From assembly GCA_029975915.1 (NCBI GenBank), contig JARKOC010000125.1:54269-118268 (forward strand): a DNA stretch of 64,000 nt, in the 5' to 3' direction. Below are positions 45,986 to 54,102 of this stretch, in pieces (position 1 is the stretch's first letter; each line of letters starts with the position of its first letter). Position numbers and translations under genes: made by a program. This stretch comes from Bryobacteraceae bacterium (GTDB lineage Bacteria; Acidobacteriota; Terriglobia; Bryobacterales; Bryobacteraceae). Under the pieces are notes generated by a model. The model saw only the letters and a program-made list of their open reading frames with translations, was not told the DNA's origin and ran no database searches.

Positions 45986-46768
45986 CTACCTTGCCAGCTC
46001 TGGCGTCGCGAAGATGAAGAAGCGGGTCCGCCGCCTGAACCCAAGGCTCTTGTACAGCGAGTAGGCTCCGGGTGACGACTGCAACACCAGCGGCCCCCGC
46101 GCCCCGGCTTCACGCGACCTCGCCACCGCGTGCCTGACCGCCATCTCCCCATATCCCCTCCGCCGGCATTCCGGCAGCGTCGCCACCGAGTACAGTCCCA
46201 GAACCCCACCCGCGGCCACCGCCGCTGCCACCGCCACGGCATTGTTTCCTTGGTAGCCTACCCAAGCCCTCAATTGGCCTGTCCAAAACTCCTGCTTTGC
46301 GTATACCGCATCGGCCATTGCCGGTGGAATGTGGAAACACGCGCAAACGATGGCGGAGAAATCGGCCCGCGTGTCCACATCGGATACTTGTCTGAATTCA
46401 AGGGGAGGCAGGTGCCTCTTCTGCTCACTCAATTCGATCGCATCCATGCCCGGCGATTCCGCGATGCAATTCATACCCTCACCCGCGAACGTCTCGAACA
46501 GATGGCGCATCTCTCTCCTGCCCAGGTCGTTCTCACACACCCAGAACGACCATGGGTAGCCCAGTGATTCATAGTGCTGGCGCGCCACATGGATCCGCCT
46601 GCGCAACTCTCCCTCCAAATCAGGCGCCGCCGCTTCCATCAGCGCGATGTTGAACACGGAATAGGCCACCGGCGATGTGATCAACAGCACTCCGGAGCGG
46701 CGCGTCGTCTCCCCGTAACCGCTGAGCGCCGCCGCCAGATTCCTCGCGTTCGCGTCCGCCAGGTTCAT
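45986..46768 (-). CDS. GNAT-family N-acetyltransferase
   Basis: A 260-residue acyltransferase. The C-terminal GNAT domain has the acetyl-CoA-binding stretch SVATLPECRRRGYGEMAVRH and the late LQSSPGAYSLYKSLGFRRR. The N-terminal 120 residues (MNLADANARNLAAALSGYG) form a second, less conserved GNAT-like half. ATG 46768 overlaps the priA stop by 4 bases, so it is translated with priA; longer forms starting at 46816 lie inside priA and are rejected. The substrate is unknown. Confidence 0.85.
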   Translation of the reverse strand: MNLADANARNLAAALSGYGETTRRSGVLLITSPVAYSVFNIALMEAAAPDLEGELRRRIHVARQHYESLGYPWSFWVCENDLGRREMRHLFETFAGEGMNCIAESPGMDAIELSEQKRHLPPLEFRQVSDVDTRADFSAIVCACFHIPPAMADAVYAKQEFWTGQLRAWVGYQGNNAVAVAAAVAAGGVLGLYSVATLPECRRRGYGEMAVRHAVARSREAGARGPLVLQSSPGAYSLYKSLGFRRRTRFFIFATPELAR

Positions 46769-49194
46769 AACAAACTCAAAGGATCCACGTCGGCCACCAG
46801 CGCGCCGGCCGCCCATTTTTGTTCGGCGGCGTGCCGCATGATCCTCCGCAGGAGTACGTTCAACTTCGGCCTCGATGCCGATTTGACCAGAGTCTGACGC
46901 CGGAATTCCTTGTTCAGCTTAGACACTGGAGCCTCCGCCGGACCCAGCACCTTCACCCCCTCCCCGGCCTCCCGCAACAGCCCGGCGATCTCCGCGCTCA
47001 TCCTCTCCGCATCTTCCTCTTTCTCTGACCGCACCAGGACATTGGCCAGCGCGCTGAAGGGCGGGTATCTCATCAGCCGCCTGAACTCCAATTCTTTCTT
47101 GTAAAATCCGTCGTAGTCCTGCAATGCTGCCATACGCACTGCGTAATGGTCTGGATTCAGGCTTTGTACCACAACCTTGCCCGGCAACTCGTGCCGCCCA
47201 GCGCGCCCGGCCACTTGAGTCAATAGCTGGAAGGTCCGTTCGGCCGCGCGGAAATCCGGCAATCCCAACCCTGTGTCCGCCGACACCACCCCAACAAGCG
47301 TCACATTCGCGATGTCATGACCCTTCGCAATCATCTGCGTTCCGACAAGGATATCGAACTGGTGCTCCCGGAATCCCCCTAGTATCCGCTCATAACTGTC
47401 TTTGCCTCGCGCGGTATCACGGTCAAGCCTCGCCACCCGTGCGCGAGGGAAGTGCTGGTGCAACTCCTCCTCTACCCTCTCTGACCCGCTTCCGAGAAAC
47501 TGAATATAATCACTCCCGCACGACGGACATTGTTTCGGCACCTGCCGGGCTGCGTCGCAGTAATGGCACAGGAGCCTGTTGTCGCGCCGGTGGAACGTCA
47601 TGCCCACGGCGCAGTTCTCGCATTCCACTCGCTCCCCGCAGGATCGGCATGCGACCGAAGGAGAATGGCCACGCCGGTTCATGAGCAGCATTGCCTGCTC
47701 GCCAGCCTCCAGTTTTGCGGCCAACTCCTCCAGCAGCCTTCTAGAGAATAGTGCGTTCCGTCTAGTCTCCAGAAACTCCTGCCGCATGTCGACAACCTCG
47801 ACATCAGGCATTGGCCGCCCGCCAATCCGCTCTGGCAACTCTAGTAACACCGACTTGCCACGCTCCACGTTGTACCGGCTCTCCAGGCACGGCGTGGCCG
47901 AGCCCAAAACCACCACCGCTCCGGCTGCGCGCGCCCGCACTATCGCCACATCCCGGCCGTGGTAGCGAGGCGATTCCTGCTGCTTGTAGCTGTGATCGTG
48001 TTCTTCATCCACGATGATCAAGCCCAATTGGTCCACCGGGGCAAAAACCGCCGAGCGCGTCCCTACCGCCACTCTGGCCTTCCCCGTGCTGAGTCTCCGC
48101 CACTGCTCCGCCCGGTCTTTCTCGTTGAACGCCGAGTGTAAAATCGCCACCTGGTCGCCGAACCTTGCCTGGAACTGTCCCGCCACCGCAGGAGTCAGTC
48201 CTATCTCCGGCACCATCAACAGAGCCCCGCGCCCTAACCCCAACGCCTCCTCGATTGCGGAAAGATACACCTCCGTCTTCCCTGATCCGGTCACACCTTT
48301 CAAGAGGAACGTCTGAAACTGGCATGCCACCAGAGCTGAACAGATCTGCTCAAATGCCGCCCGCTGGTGTGGGTTCAATTGATGCTTTGGCCGCGCCCAA
48401 CCACTCACAGCTTGTGTAACCTCTGCCTGCACCTCCACGAGTCCGCGCCGGCCGAGCGATCGCGCCGCGGCCCCGGCGCCCTTCACTTGCTTTTGCAACT
48501 GCTCGAGATTGTGCGATCCCGGATGCAATTCGAGGAACGACACTAGTTCACGCTCCGCCTTCGTGAGTTTCACCCCGCCAGCCCGGTCCTTGAAAGCAAC
48601 CGTCAAGCCGTCTGCGGCCGCTCGCAGCGGATCTTTTGCTAGAACTTCCTGCTCAGCCTCAACCAGACCCTTCTTCTGAAGGTTCTTGAGCAGCCTCTTC
48701 GCGCCAGGGAGTTTGCTTTCCAACGTCGTCTCCGCAAGCGCTCGTTTCTCGAGTATCCTCATCAGTTCCGCAGCCGGATCCTGCCCAAGTTCGTCCATCA
48801 CTGCCTGCCTGGCCAAGTCCCTGCCCCGCTCGGTCAGTGCCCATACCTTGCTGCGCCGCAACTCCCCGCTCAATGGCGCCATCCCTCGCAGAACATCCCC
48901 CAGAGGCGCACAATAATACTCCGCGATCCAACGTCCGAGATCCATCATCGCCTTGCTGAATACCGGTTCGGCGTCCACCAGTTTCAACACCATCCGCGGT
49001 TCCACGGGAGGGGCGCTATCGTGGACCTTGATCGCTACTCCGGTCACCGTCCTCGCCGCAAAGGGCACAATCACTCTGCACCCCGGCTTCACCCTGTGGC
49101 GCAACGTCTCTGGCAATTCGTATGTGAACAGCCGGTCTAATGGCCCAGGCACGCTGATATCTACATATTTGAATTCGTGCTCAGTCCTTTGCAT
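46765..49194 (-). CDS. priA: Primosomal helicase PriA
   Basis: A 3'-5' DNA helicase that reloads the replisome at stalled forks. It has 809 residues from ATG 49194 (GGAAG 5 bases upstream; GTG 49206 is an alternative). The 3'-binding N domain begins YVDISVPGPLDRLFTYELP. The helicase core has Walker A in GVTGSGKTEVYL and DEEH in IIVDEEHDHSYKQQ. The zinc-binding insert has paired cysteines (CRSCGERVECENC, CHYCD, CPSCGS). The usual length is about 730, so it is somewhat long, mostly in a region before the ATPase domain. The GNAT gene follows with overlap. Confidence 0.95.
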   Translation of the reverse strand: MQRTEHEFKYVDISVPGPLDRLFTYELPETLRHRVKPGCRVIVPFAARTVTGVAIKVHDSAPPVEPRMVLKLVDAEPVFSKAMMDLGRWIAEYYCAPLGDVLRGMAPLSGELRRSKVWALTERGRDLARQAVMDELGQDPAAELMRILEKRALAETTLESKLPGAKRLLKNLQKKGLVEAEQEVLAKDPLRAAADGLTVAFKDRAGGVKLTKAERELVSFLELHPGSHNLEQLQKQVKGAGAAARSLGRRGLVEVQAEVTQAVSGWARPKHQLNPHQRAAFEQICSALVACQFQTFLLKGVTGSGKTEVYLSAIEEALGLGRGALLMVPEIGLTPAVAGQFQARFGDQVAILHSAFNEKDRAEQWRRLSTGKARVAVGTRSAVFAPVDQLGLIIVDEEHDHSYKQQESPRYHGRDVAIVRARAAGAVVVLGSATPCLESRYNVERGKSVLLELPERIGGRPMPDVEVVDMRQEFLETRRNALFSRRLLEELAAKLEAGEQAMLLMNRRGHSPSVACRSCGERVECENCAVGMTFHRRDNRLLCHYCDAARQVPKQCPSCGSDYIQFLGSGSERVEEELHQHFPRARVARLDRDTARGKDSYERILGGFREHQFDILVGTQMIAKGHDIANVTLVGVVSADTGLGLPDFRAAERTFQLLTQVAGRAGRHELPGKVVVQSLNPDHYAVRMAALQDYDGFYKKELEFRRLMRYPPFSALANVLVRSEKEEDAERMSAEIAGLLREAGEGVKVLGPAEAPVSKLNKEFRRQTLVKSASRPKLNVLLRRIMRHAAEQKWAAGALVADVDPLSLL

Positions 49195-49344
49195 GCGTAC
49201 TTCCACAGACGGGATTCACGGACCTGCCCGCCACCTCACCCTCCAGCCCTCACGACGACGAGGCCGTCATCCGCACCATTTTTTCCTCAACTCAGGTAAC
49301 CTTCGCAATTTGGCGGCGTTCTTCAATCTAGCAGGAGTCCACGC

Positions 49345-49731
49345 ATGAAGACACTCGTTTCCCTTTCCCTAATGATCTGCTTGCTGTGCGGCATCGCTTA
49401 TGCCGCCGCCATCGACGGCAAGTGGTACTCAGAACGCAAAATGGACCGTGGCGGGCAGGAGTTCGTCATTAAACAGACTTTCGAGTTCAAATCCGATGGC
49501 GCCAAACTCACCGGCACCCTCACTATGGCTTTTGGCGACATGGAACCCCGATCCATCCCCATCAGCGATGGCAAGATTGACGGCAACAAGTTCAGCTTTA
49601 CCACTGTCATGCAGACTCCCAACGGCGAGTTCAAGACCGTCTACAACGGCACCGTCGAGGGAGACACGATTAAGGGTGAAGCGGCACGCGAGGGTGGCGA
49701 TCCACGTCCCTTCGAAGCAAAACGCCAGTAG
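49345..49731 (+). CDS. Small secreted protein, first of a tandem pair
   Basis: A 128-residue protein with a signal peptide (1-20, MICLLCGIAYAAA). The mature part is beta-rich with a simple layout: IDGKWYSE, KSDGAKLTGTLT, ISDGKIDGNKFSF and a C terminus EGDTIKGEAAREGG. An AGGAG site precedes the ATG. The next gene encodes a paralogue with the same layout. I do not know the function; the fold may be lipocalin-like, binding a small ligand or a surface. Confidence 0.75.
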   Translation: MKTLVSLSLMICLLCGIAYAAAIDGKWYSERKMDRGGQEFVIKQTFEFKSDGAKLTGTLTMAFGDMEPRSIPISDGKIDGNKFSFTTVMQTPNGEFKTVYNGTVEGDTIKGEAAREGGDPRPFEAKRQ

Positions 49732-49753
49732 CCCTGGCAGGAGTGATTGACCA

Positions 49754-50161
49754 ATGAAACAGATGATTGTTCTCACGGCTTGCCTCGCCTTGCTCTGCGG
49801 CGCCGTTTTCGCCGCTGACCTCAATGGCAAGTATGTCTCCACAATGAAATTCACCCCGCCTAACGGCGGAGAGGAACGCACCATTACCACCACCTTCGAT
49901 CTCAAAACCGAGGGCGGCGTGATCACCGGCACTGTCACCGGCGGCATGCGCCGCGGAGGTGACGGCCCGCCTCCTGCCAACCCCATTAAGGAAGGCAAGA
50001 TCGAAGGCAACAAGTTCACCATCAAGGTTGTCTCCCAGGGCCGGAACGGCGAAGTCACGACGGTGTATGTGGGCACCATCGAGGGCGACACCATGAAAGG
50101 AACTATCGCCCGCGAAGGCGGCCAAGGCGAACCCCGCCCCTTCGAGGCCAAAAAGCAGTAG
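49754..50161 (+). CDS. Small secreted protein, second of a tandem pair
   Basis: A 135-residue paralogue of the preceding protein, with signal peptide 1-20 (LALLCGAVFAAD). Matching blocks are LNGKYVS, KTEGGVITGTVT, IKEGKIEGNKFTI and EGDTMKGTIAREGGQG followed by RPFEAKKQ. It has a Gly/Arg/Pro-rich insert (GGMRRGGDGPPPANP) that the first lacks. Only 22 bases separate the genes and a strong terminator follows, so they form a two-gene operon. Function unknown. Confidence 0.75.
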   Translation: MKQMIVLTACLALLCGAVFAADLNGKYVSTMKFTPPNGGEERTITTTFDLKTEGGVITGTVTGGMRRGGDGPPPANPIKEGKIEGNKFTIKVVSQGRNGEVTTVYVGTIEGDTMKGTIAREGGQGEPRPFEAKKQ

Positions 50162-50182
50162 TCCGCCCCCTGCCAGAACGCC

Positions 50183-50218
50183 AGGGCTTCGACGCGGCAG
50201 TCGAAGCCCTTTGTGTTT
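50183..50218 (+). terminator. Rho-independent terminator after the small secreted pair
   Basis: AGGGCTTCGAC (50183-50193), loop GCGGCA, and GTCGAAGCCCT (50200-50210) form a perfect 11-pair stem followed by TTGTGTTT. It ends the tandem-pair operon. Confidence 0.85.
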
Positions 50219-50336
50219 CCGTTGCGTTCCTGTCCTCGAAGTGCTAGCCCATCGCGGATGATTTCGGGATAGAATGGGGGCGGAAAGACAACCGTCGAGT
50301 CCCTTTGATCCTACTTGCCAGGAGAGGTTTCTTTTT

Positions 50337-51740
50337 ATGGCCGCATCCAATGATATGACACGCCGGAAAGCCGTGAAGGTTGGCGGCGCGGCGCTTGCCG
50401 CCGCCGCAGTCTCGGGGCCGCTGATCCGCACCGCGAAAGCTGCAACCGACTCCGTCAAGTACGGCATGATCGGCACCGGCAGCCGCGGCACGTATCTGCT
50501 GAAACACTTGAAGAGCATCGACAGCGGCCAGTGTGTGGCCATTTGCGACATCACTGACGACGCCCTCAACAAGGCCCAACAGACCATCGGGGGGAATCCG
50601 AAGCGCTATAAGGATTGGCGCGAACTGCTTGCCGACAAGAATGTGGACGCAGTCTTCGTGACGACTCCGCTCTTCCTCCATTTCCCCGCCACCAAGGACG
50701 CCCTCGAAGCCGGCAAGCACGTCTTCTGCGAGAAGAGCCTCGTCTTCAAGCCTGAAGAGGTCCATGCCCTCCGGGCCCTGGTCGAGGCCCGGCCCAAGCA
50801 GATCCTCCAGACCGGCCTTCAGCGGCGTTACAGCGAGATGTATCAGGCCGCCCGCAACATGATCGAAAAGGGCCTGCTCGGCGAAGTCACCTACGTCCAG
50901 GCGCAGTGGCACCGCAATCCCGGCTGGAAGATGAAGGACGTGCCCAATGTAGATAAGCGCATGGCCAACTGGCGGCTGTTCCGCGAATACTCCGGCGGAT
51001 TGGTGGCCGAGCTTGCTTCTCACCAAATCGACGTCGCCGACTGGATGCTGGGCATGACGCCCGAGGCCGTCTGTGGCCTGGGCAGCCATGACTTCATGAA
51101 GGACGGCCGCGACATCCTCGACAACGTCCAACTCATCTACAAATACCCGAAGGGCCGCCGCCTGGTCTGGACCGGCGTCCCCGGCACTTCTCACTGGGCT
51201 GGTGTCGGCGGCGCCCGCACCGAGATGGGCGAGATCATTTGCGGCACACAGGGCACCGTGCATATCACCATCGGCGACGACAACAACATGCCCATCGGCA
51301 TGTGGTTCCGCGAGCCGAATCCGCCCAAGGTCGAAACCGCTAAGAAGGAAAAGAAGGAAGCCTTCAAGGCTGGCTCTACGATGGTCGCCGCCGCTGGTTC
51401 CCGCCCGTTGCCCATCCTGCTTGGCAAGGACCTCATGACCGGTAAAGAGAGCTTCCTCGAAAAGGAAATGAAGTTCGCCCGTCTCTGGCTCTATCAGAAG
51501 GGCATCCTGGTCCCAGAAGAGCCCAAGAATCCGGTGGACACCGAACTCGAAGCCTTCTTTAACTACTGCAAGAACGGTGGCCGCCCCAAGGCCGATCTCG
51601 AAGTCGGACTAGCCGACTCCACCGCCGTCATTCTCTCCAACATCGCTCTCGACGAAGGCCGCATGGTCCAATTCAATGAGATCGAAAAGATGGGTAAGCC
51701 CGGCGCCGCACCCGCCAAGCCGCCCGTCAAGAAAGGTTAA
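50337..51740 (+). CDS. Tat-exported Gfo/Idh/MocA-family oxidoreductase
   Basis: A 467-residue NAD(P)-dependent oxidoreductase. ATG 50337 follows a GGAGAGG site, and the twin-arginine signal is TRRKAVKVGGAAL (Arg9-Arg10). The Rossmann motif is YGMIGTGSRGTYL; the EKP motif is modified to CEKSLVF. The C-terminal domain has ELASHQIDVADWMLG, where the His is the usual active-site residue. A lysine-rich loop (AKKEKKEAFKAG) is an insert. It stands alone, between two terminators. The substrate, probably a sugar or cyclitol, is not defined. Confidence 0.9.
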   Translation: MAASNDMTRRKAVKVGGAALAAAAVSGPLIRTAKAATDSVKYGMIGTGSRGTYLLKHLKSIDSGQCVAICDITDDALNKAQQTIGGNPKRYKDWRELLADKNVDAVFVTTPLFLHFPATKDALEAGKHVFCEKSLVFKPEEVHALRALVEARPKQILQTGLQRRYSEMYQAARNMIEKGLLGEVTYVQAQWHRNPGWKMKDVPNVDKRMANWRLFREYSGGLVAELASHQIDVADWMLGMTPEAVCGLGSHDFMKDGRDILDNVQLIYKYPKGRRLVWTGVPGTSHWAGVGGARTEMGEIICGTQGTVHITIGDDNNMPIGMWFREPNPPKVETAKKEKKEAFKAGSTMVAAAGSRPLPILLGKDLMTGKESFLEKEMKFARLWLYQKGILVPEEPKNPVDTELEAFFNYCKNGGRPKADLEVGLADSTAVILSNIALDEGRMVQFNEIEKMGKPGAAPAKPPVKKG

Positions 51741-51750
51741 CTGCCCGCAA

Positions 51751-51806
51751 AAAGACCAGGGGTCTTTCACATGAGGCGCCTCCTTCAGTGAGGCGTCTCT
51801 TTTTTT
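51751..51806 (+). terminator. Rho-independent terminator after the Gfo/Idh gene
   Basis: A first hairpin at 51751-51767 (AAAGACC, AGG, GGTCTTT) is followed by a second at 51773-51799 (GAGGCGCCTC, 7-base loop, GAGGCGTCTC, one G-T pair). A run of seven T at 51800-51806 follows. The second hairpin is the classical terminator. Confidence 0.85.
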
Positions 51807-51834
51807 GCGCCCGGTCATCTGTCACAGTAGGTCC

Positions 51835-52182
51835 ATGACGCCTGAAAGGGAACTCGAAGAACTCATCTACGACCATATCGCCGAGGAGCACCCCGAAGCC
51901 TTCGCCGATCTCGACGACACCCTCGTGCAGTCCCGCATCCGCCTGGGCATTCGCCGCGCCCGCAAGTATGGTCTTGATACCGACGGCGCCGCAGTCGCTT
52001 TTGTCACTTTGATGTTTCTGGTGGCTCCTGACTTCGACTGCCACCCCCCCATCAAGGCCGCCCTCTCGGACAAGCGCCTCCCCGCAGACGAGCGCATCCG
52101 CGCGGTCTTCATCTCGACGACCGAGGACGACTGGGCCGCCGCCGCCTCATCCAGCGCGGGCTGGAAGGACGGCCCGGCTTAG
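51835..52182 (+). CDS. Small acidic protein of unknown function
   Basis: A 115-residue cytoplasmic protein without signal peptide. It is helical and acidic (ELEELIYDHIAEEHPEAFAD, RRARKYGLDTDGAAVAFVTL). A central conserved-looking VAPDFDCHPPIKAALSDK and the C-terminal DERIRAV...TEDDWAAAA follow. I have an impression that proteins of this pattern occur in many proteobacteria, but I cannot name a family. It begins 95 bases after the previous stop, just past the terminator, so it has its own promoter. Confidence 0.65.
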   Translation: MTPERELEELIYDHIAEEHPEAFADLDDTLVQSRIRLGIRRARKYGLDTDGAAVAFVTLMFLVAPDFDCHPPIKAALSDKRLPADERIRAVFISTTEDDWAAAASSSAGWKDGPA

Positions 52183-52255
52183 GCTCCGGACGCTCCGGCG
52201 CCGAAGGGTTCTCCAGTTTTGTGGCGCAAGGCCGACCTTGGTACCATGTGGGCCT

Positions 52256-52555
52256 ATGCACCCCCAACACCCGCAGCCTTCCGTCGAACTGCACAATTCG
52301 CCGGACTTCCGCGACGCGTACGCCAATTCCGTCCAGCTTCGAGTTTCTCTCTGGGACTTTTACCTGCTATTCGGCAACATCCAACAGGACTCACGGCCTG
52401 GCCACGTCGCCATACGCAACTTTCAGGGCATCTACCTTAGCCCGCAGCAGGCCAAGGCGCTTCTTAATGTCCTTCAGCAAAACGTCCAGCAATACGAATC
52501 AGCGTTTGGAGAAATCCGGCTCGAGCCAAAGGGCGATACGAATATCGTCCAGTAG
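52256..52555 (+). CDS. DUF3467 protein
   Basis: A 99-residue protein. The DUF3467 pattern is clear: YANSVQLRVSLWDFYLLFGN, then IRNFQGIYLSPQQAKALLNV and LQQNVQQYESAFGEI. This small domain is widespread in bacteria and archaea, with no firm role. ATG 52256 is chosen over 52238, although no strong ribosome site is visible. It precedes the membrane glycosyltransferase by 18 bases, so they are likely co-transcribed. Confidence 0.75.
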   Translation: MHPQHPQPSVELHNSPDFRDAYANSVQLRVSLWDFYLLFGNIQQDSRPGHVAIRNFQGIYLSPQQAKALLNVLQQNVQQYESAFGEIRLEPKGDTNIVQ

Positions 52556-52573
52556 TCGCCAGGCAGCCGTCAG

Positions 52574-54097
52574 ATGCCCGACTCGCCTCAGGAACGCTCC
52601 GTCCGCCACCACAAGCGGCGCCCGGTCCGGCTTTCGACTTACCTCAAGGTTTTCGGTTTCTTCGCGCTGCTTGTCTACGGCATCCACTTCGGATTGCTCT
52701 GGATGCCTTACTACTGGGACGAAGCCGGGTACTTCATCCCCGCCACGTGGGACATCTACTCCGCCGGCCAACTGGTCCCGTCCTCGACCACGCCGAATGT
52801 CCACCCTCCTGCGGTCATGGCGTGGGTAGCGCTCGCCTGGAAGCTCGTCTCACCTTCTATTGTTGTCGCCCGTTGCGCAATGCTCTTCTGGGGCACACTG
52901 CTGCTGGCGGCCGCTTTTCTGCTCTCAGTTGAGCTTTGCGGTTCGGTTCCTGGTCTGCCGGCATTCTTTGCCGCCGTCGCGCTGGCCTTCTCGCCGCTGG
53001 TCTACACGCAGTCGATGCTGGTTCAACTCGATCTGCCGGCGGCCGCGCTCACTTGCTTGGCCTTGTATCTTTTTTTGGCCGAGCGCCACTGGCCGGCGGT
53101 AGCCGTTTCGTGCCTCCTGGTTTTGACCAAGGAAACCGGGTTGCTGCTGCCGCTGGTGCTTGGCGGCTGGCTGGCATTCGAGAAGCGCTTCCGCCGCGCA
53201 GCCGGTTATCTGATCCCGGCAACTGTGCTCGGAGTGTGGCTCATCTACCTGCACTCAAAAACCGGCTCATGGCTTGGCAGTGCCGAGTTTGGACGTTACA
53301 ACCTGCTCTGGACGATGCGTTTGTCTCACATTGCCCTTTCGCTCGTACGCCGGTTCTACTTCCTGTGCATCGGGAACTTCCATTGGATCGGCGCACTGGG
53401 CATCCTCGCCGGTCTCCATGCCGGACGATTCCGCCGCCGGCGGTGGGCAGTTGCCGGGACCTTCGTCGTGCTGCACATCGTCCTGGTGTCGATTCTCGGT
53501 GGCGCGGTTTTGGAGCGTTATCTGGTTCCAGTGCTGCCCATCTTCTACGCCGCCGCGCTGACCGGCTTCGCCGCCTGGAGCGTCAACCGCCGATGGCTGG
53601 CTTATTTCGCAATGGTCGCCGGCTTGATCGCCGGGCTCTTCATCAACCCGCTGTTCTGGCCGTTCCCTTACGAGAACAATCTGGCCATCGCCACCTTTAC
53701 GCGTTTGCACCGGAGAACGGCTCAGACGATTGAGAGCGAGTTCCCACATGCGCGCGTGGCTTCCATTTGGCCCATGAGCGCCGAACTGGCGAATCCGAAG
53801 CTGGGTTACGTCAGCAAGGGCGTCCAGACCGTCGAACTCCGTTCGTTCGGCGCCCAGTCCATCGAGGCGGTCGACCCGCGCACCTACGACATGTTGGTGC
53901 GGTTCTCACGCGACTGGGAGCCCCGATACAGCCTGATGGGGAACCGGGCCGTCCGCTGGCTGGCCCGCCAGACCATCGGACTGGAGGATTCAGTCAGCGG
54001 CGACATGTTGGAATCAAAGTACGGCCTGAAACTGGCTCACATGTACGAGGAGAACGGCCAATGGATAGAGATTTACATCCGGCGCGCCGGACGATGA
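52574..54097 (+). CDS. GT-C family membrane glycosyltransferase (ArnT/PMT-like)
   Basis: A 507-residue integral membrane protein with about 10-11 hydrophobic helices starting near residue 26. The first loop has the acidic pair D49-E50 in MPYYWDEAGYFIPA, the hallmark of lipid-linked-sugar GT-C transferases. A late soluble stretch (about 400-507) is periplasmic. It would transfer a sugar from a polyprenyl carrier to a lipid or protein. It follows DUF3467 and is convergent with the spermidine-synthase-like gene (5 bases apart). Confidence 0.82.
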   Translation: MPDSPQERSVRHHKRRPVRLSTYLKVFGFFALLVYGIHFGLLWMPYYWDEAGYFIPATWDIYSAGQLVPSSTTPNVHPPAVMAWVALAWKLVSPSIVVARCAMLFWGTLLLAAAFLLSVELCGSVPGLPAFFAAVALAFSPLVYTQSMLVQLDLPAAALTCLALYLFLAERHWPAVAVSCLLVLTKETGLLLPLVLGGWLAFEKRFRRAAGYLIPATVLGVWLIYLHSKTGSWLGSAEFGRYNLLWTMRLSHIALSLVRRFYFLCIGNFHWIGALGILAGLHAGRFRRRRWAVAGTFVVLHIVLVSILGGAVLERYLVPVLPIFYAAALTGFAAWSVNRRWLAYFAMVAGLIAGLFINPLFWPFPYENNLAIATFTRLHRRTAQTIESEFPHARVASIWPMSAELANPKLGYVSKGVQTVELRSFGAQSIEAVDPRTYDMLVRFSRDWEPRYSLMGNRAVRWLARQTIGLEDSVSGDMLESKYGLKLAHMYEENGQWIEIYIRRAGR

Positions 54098-54102
54098 CCG
54101 CC

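Noticed and set aside
52221..52829. 202-codon plus-strand frame over the DUF3467 and glycosyltransferase starts
   Set aside because: Ser/Arg/Thr-rich out-of-frame reading of two better-supported genes.
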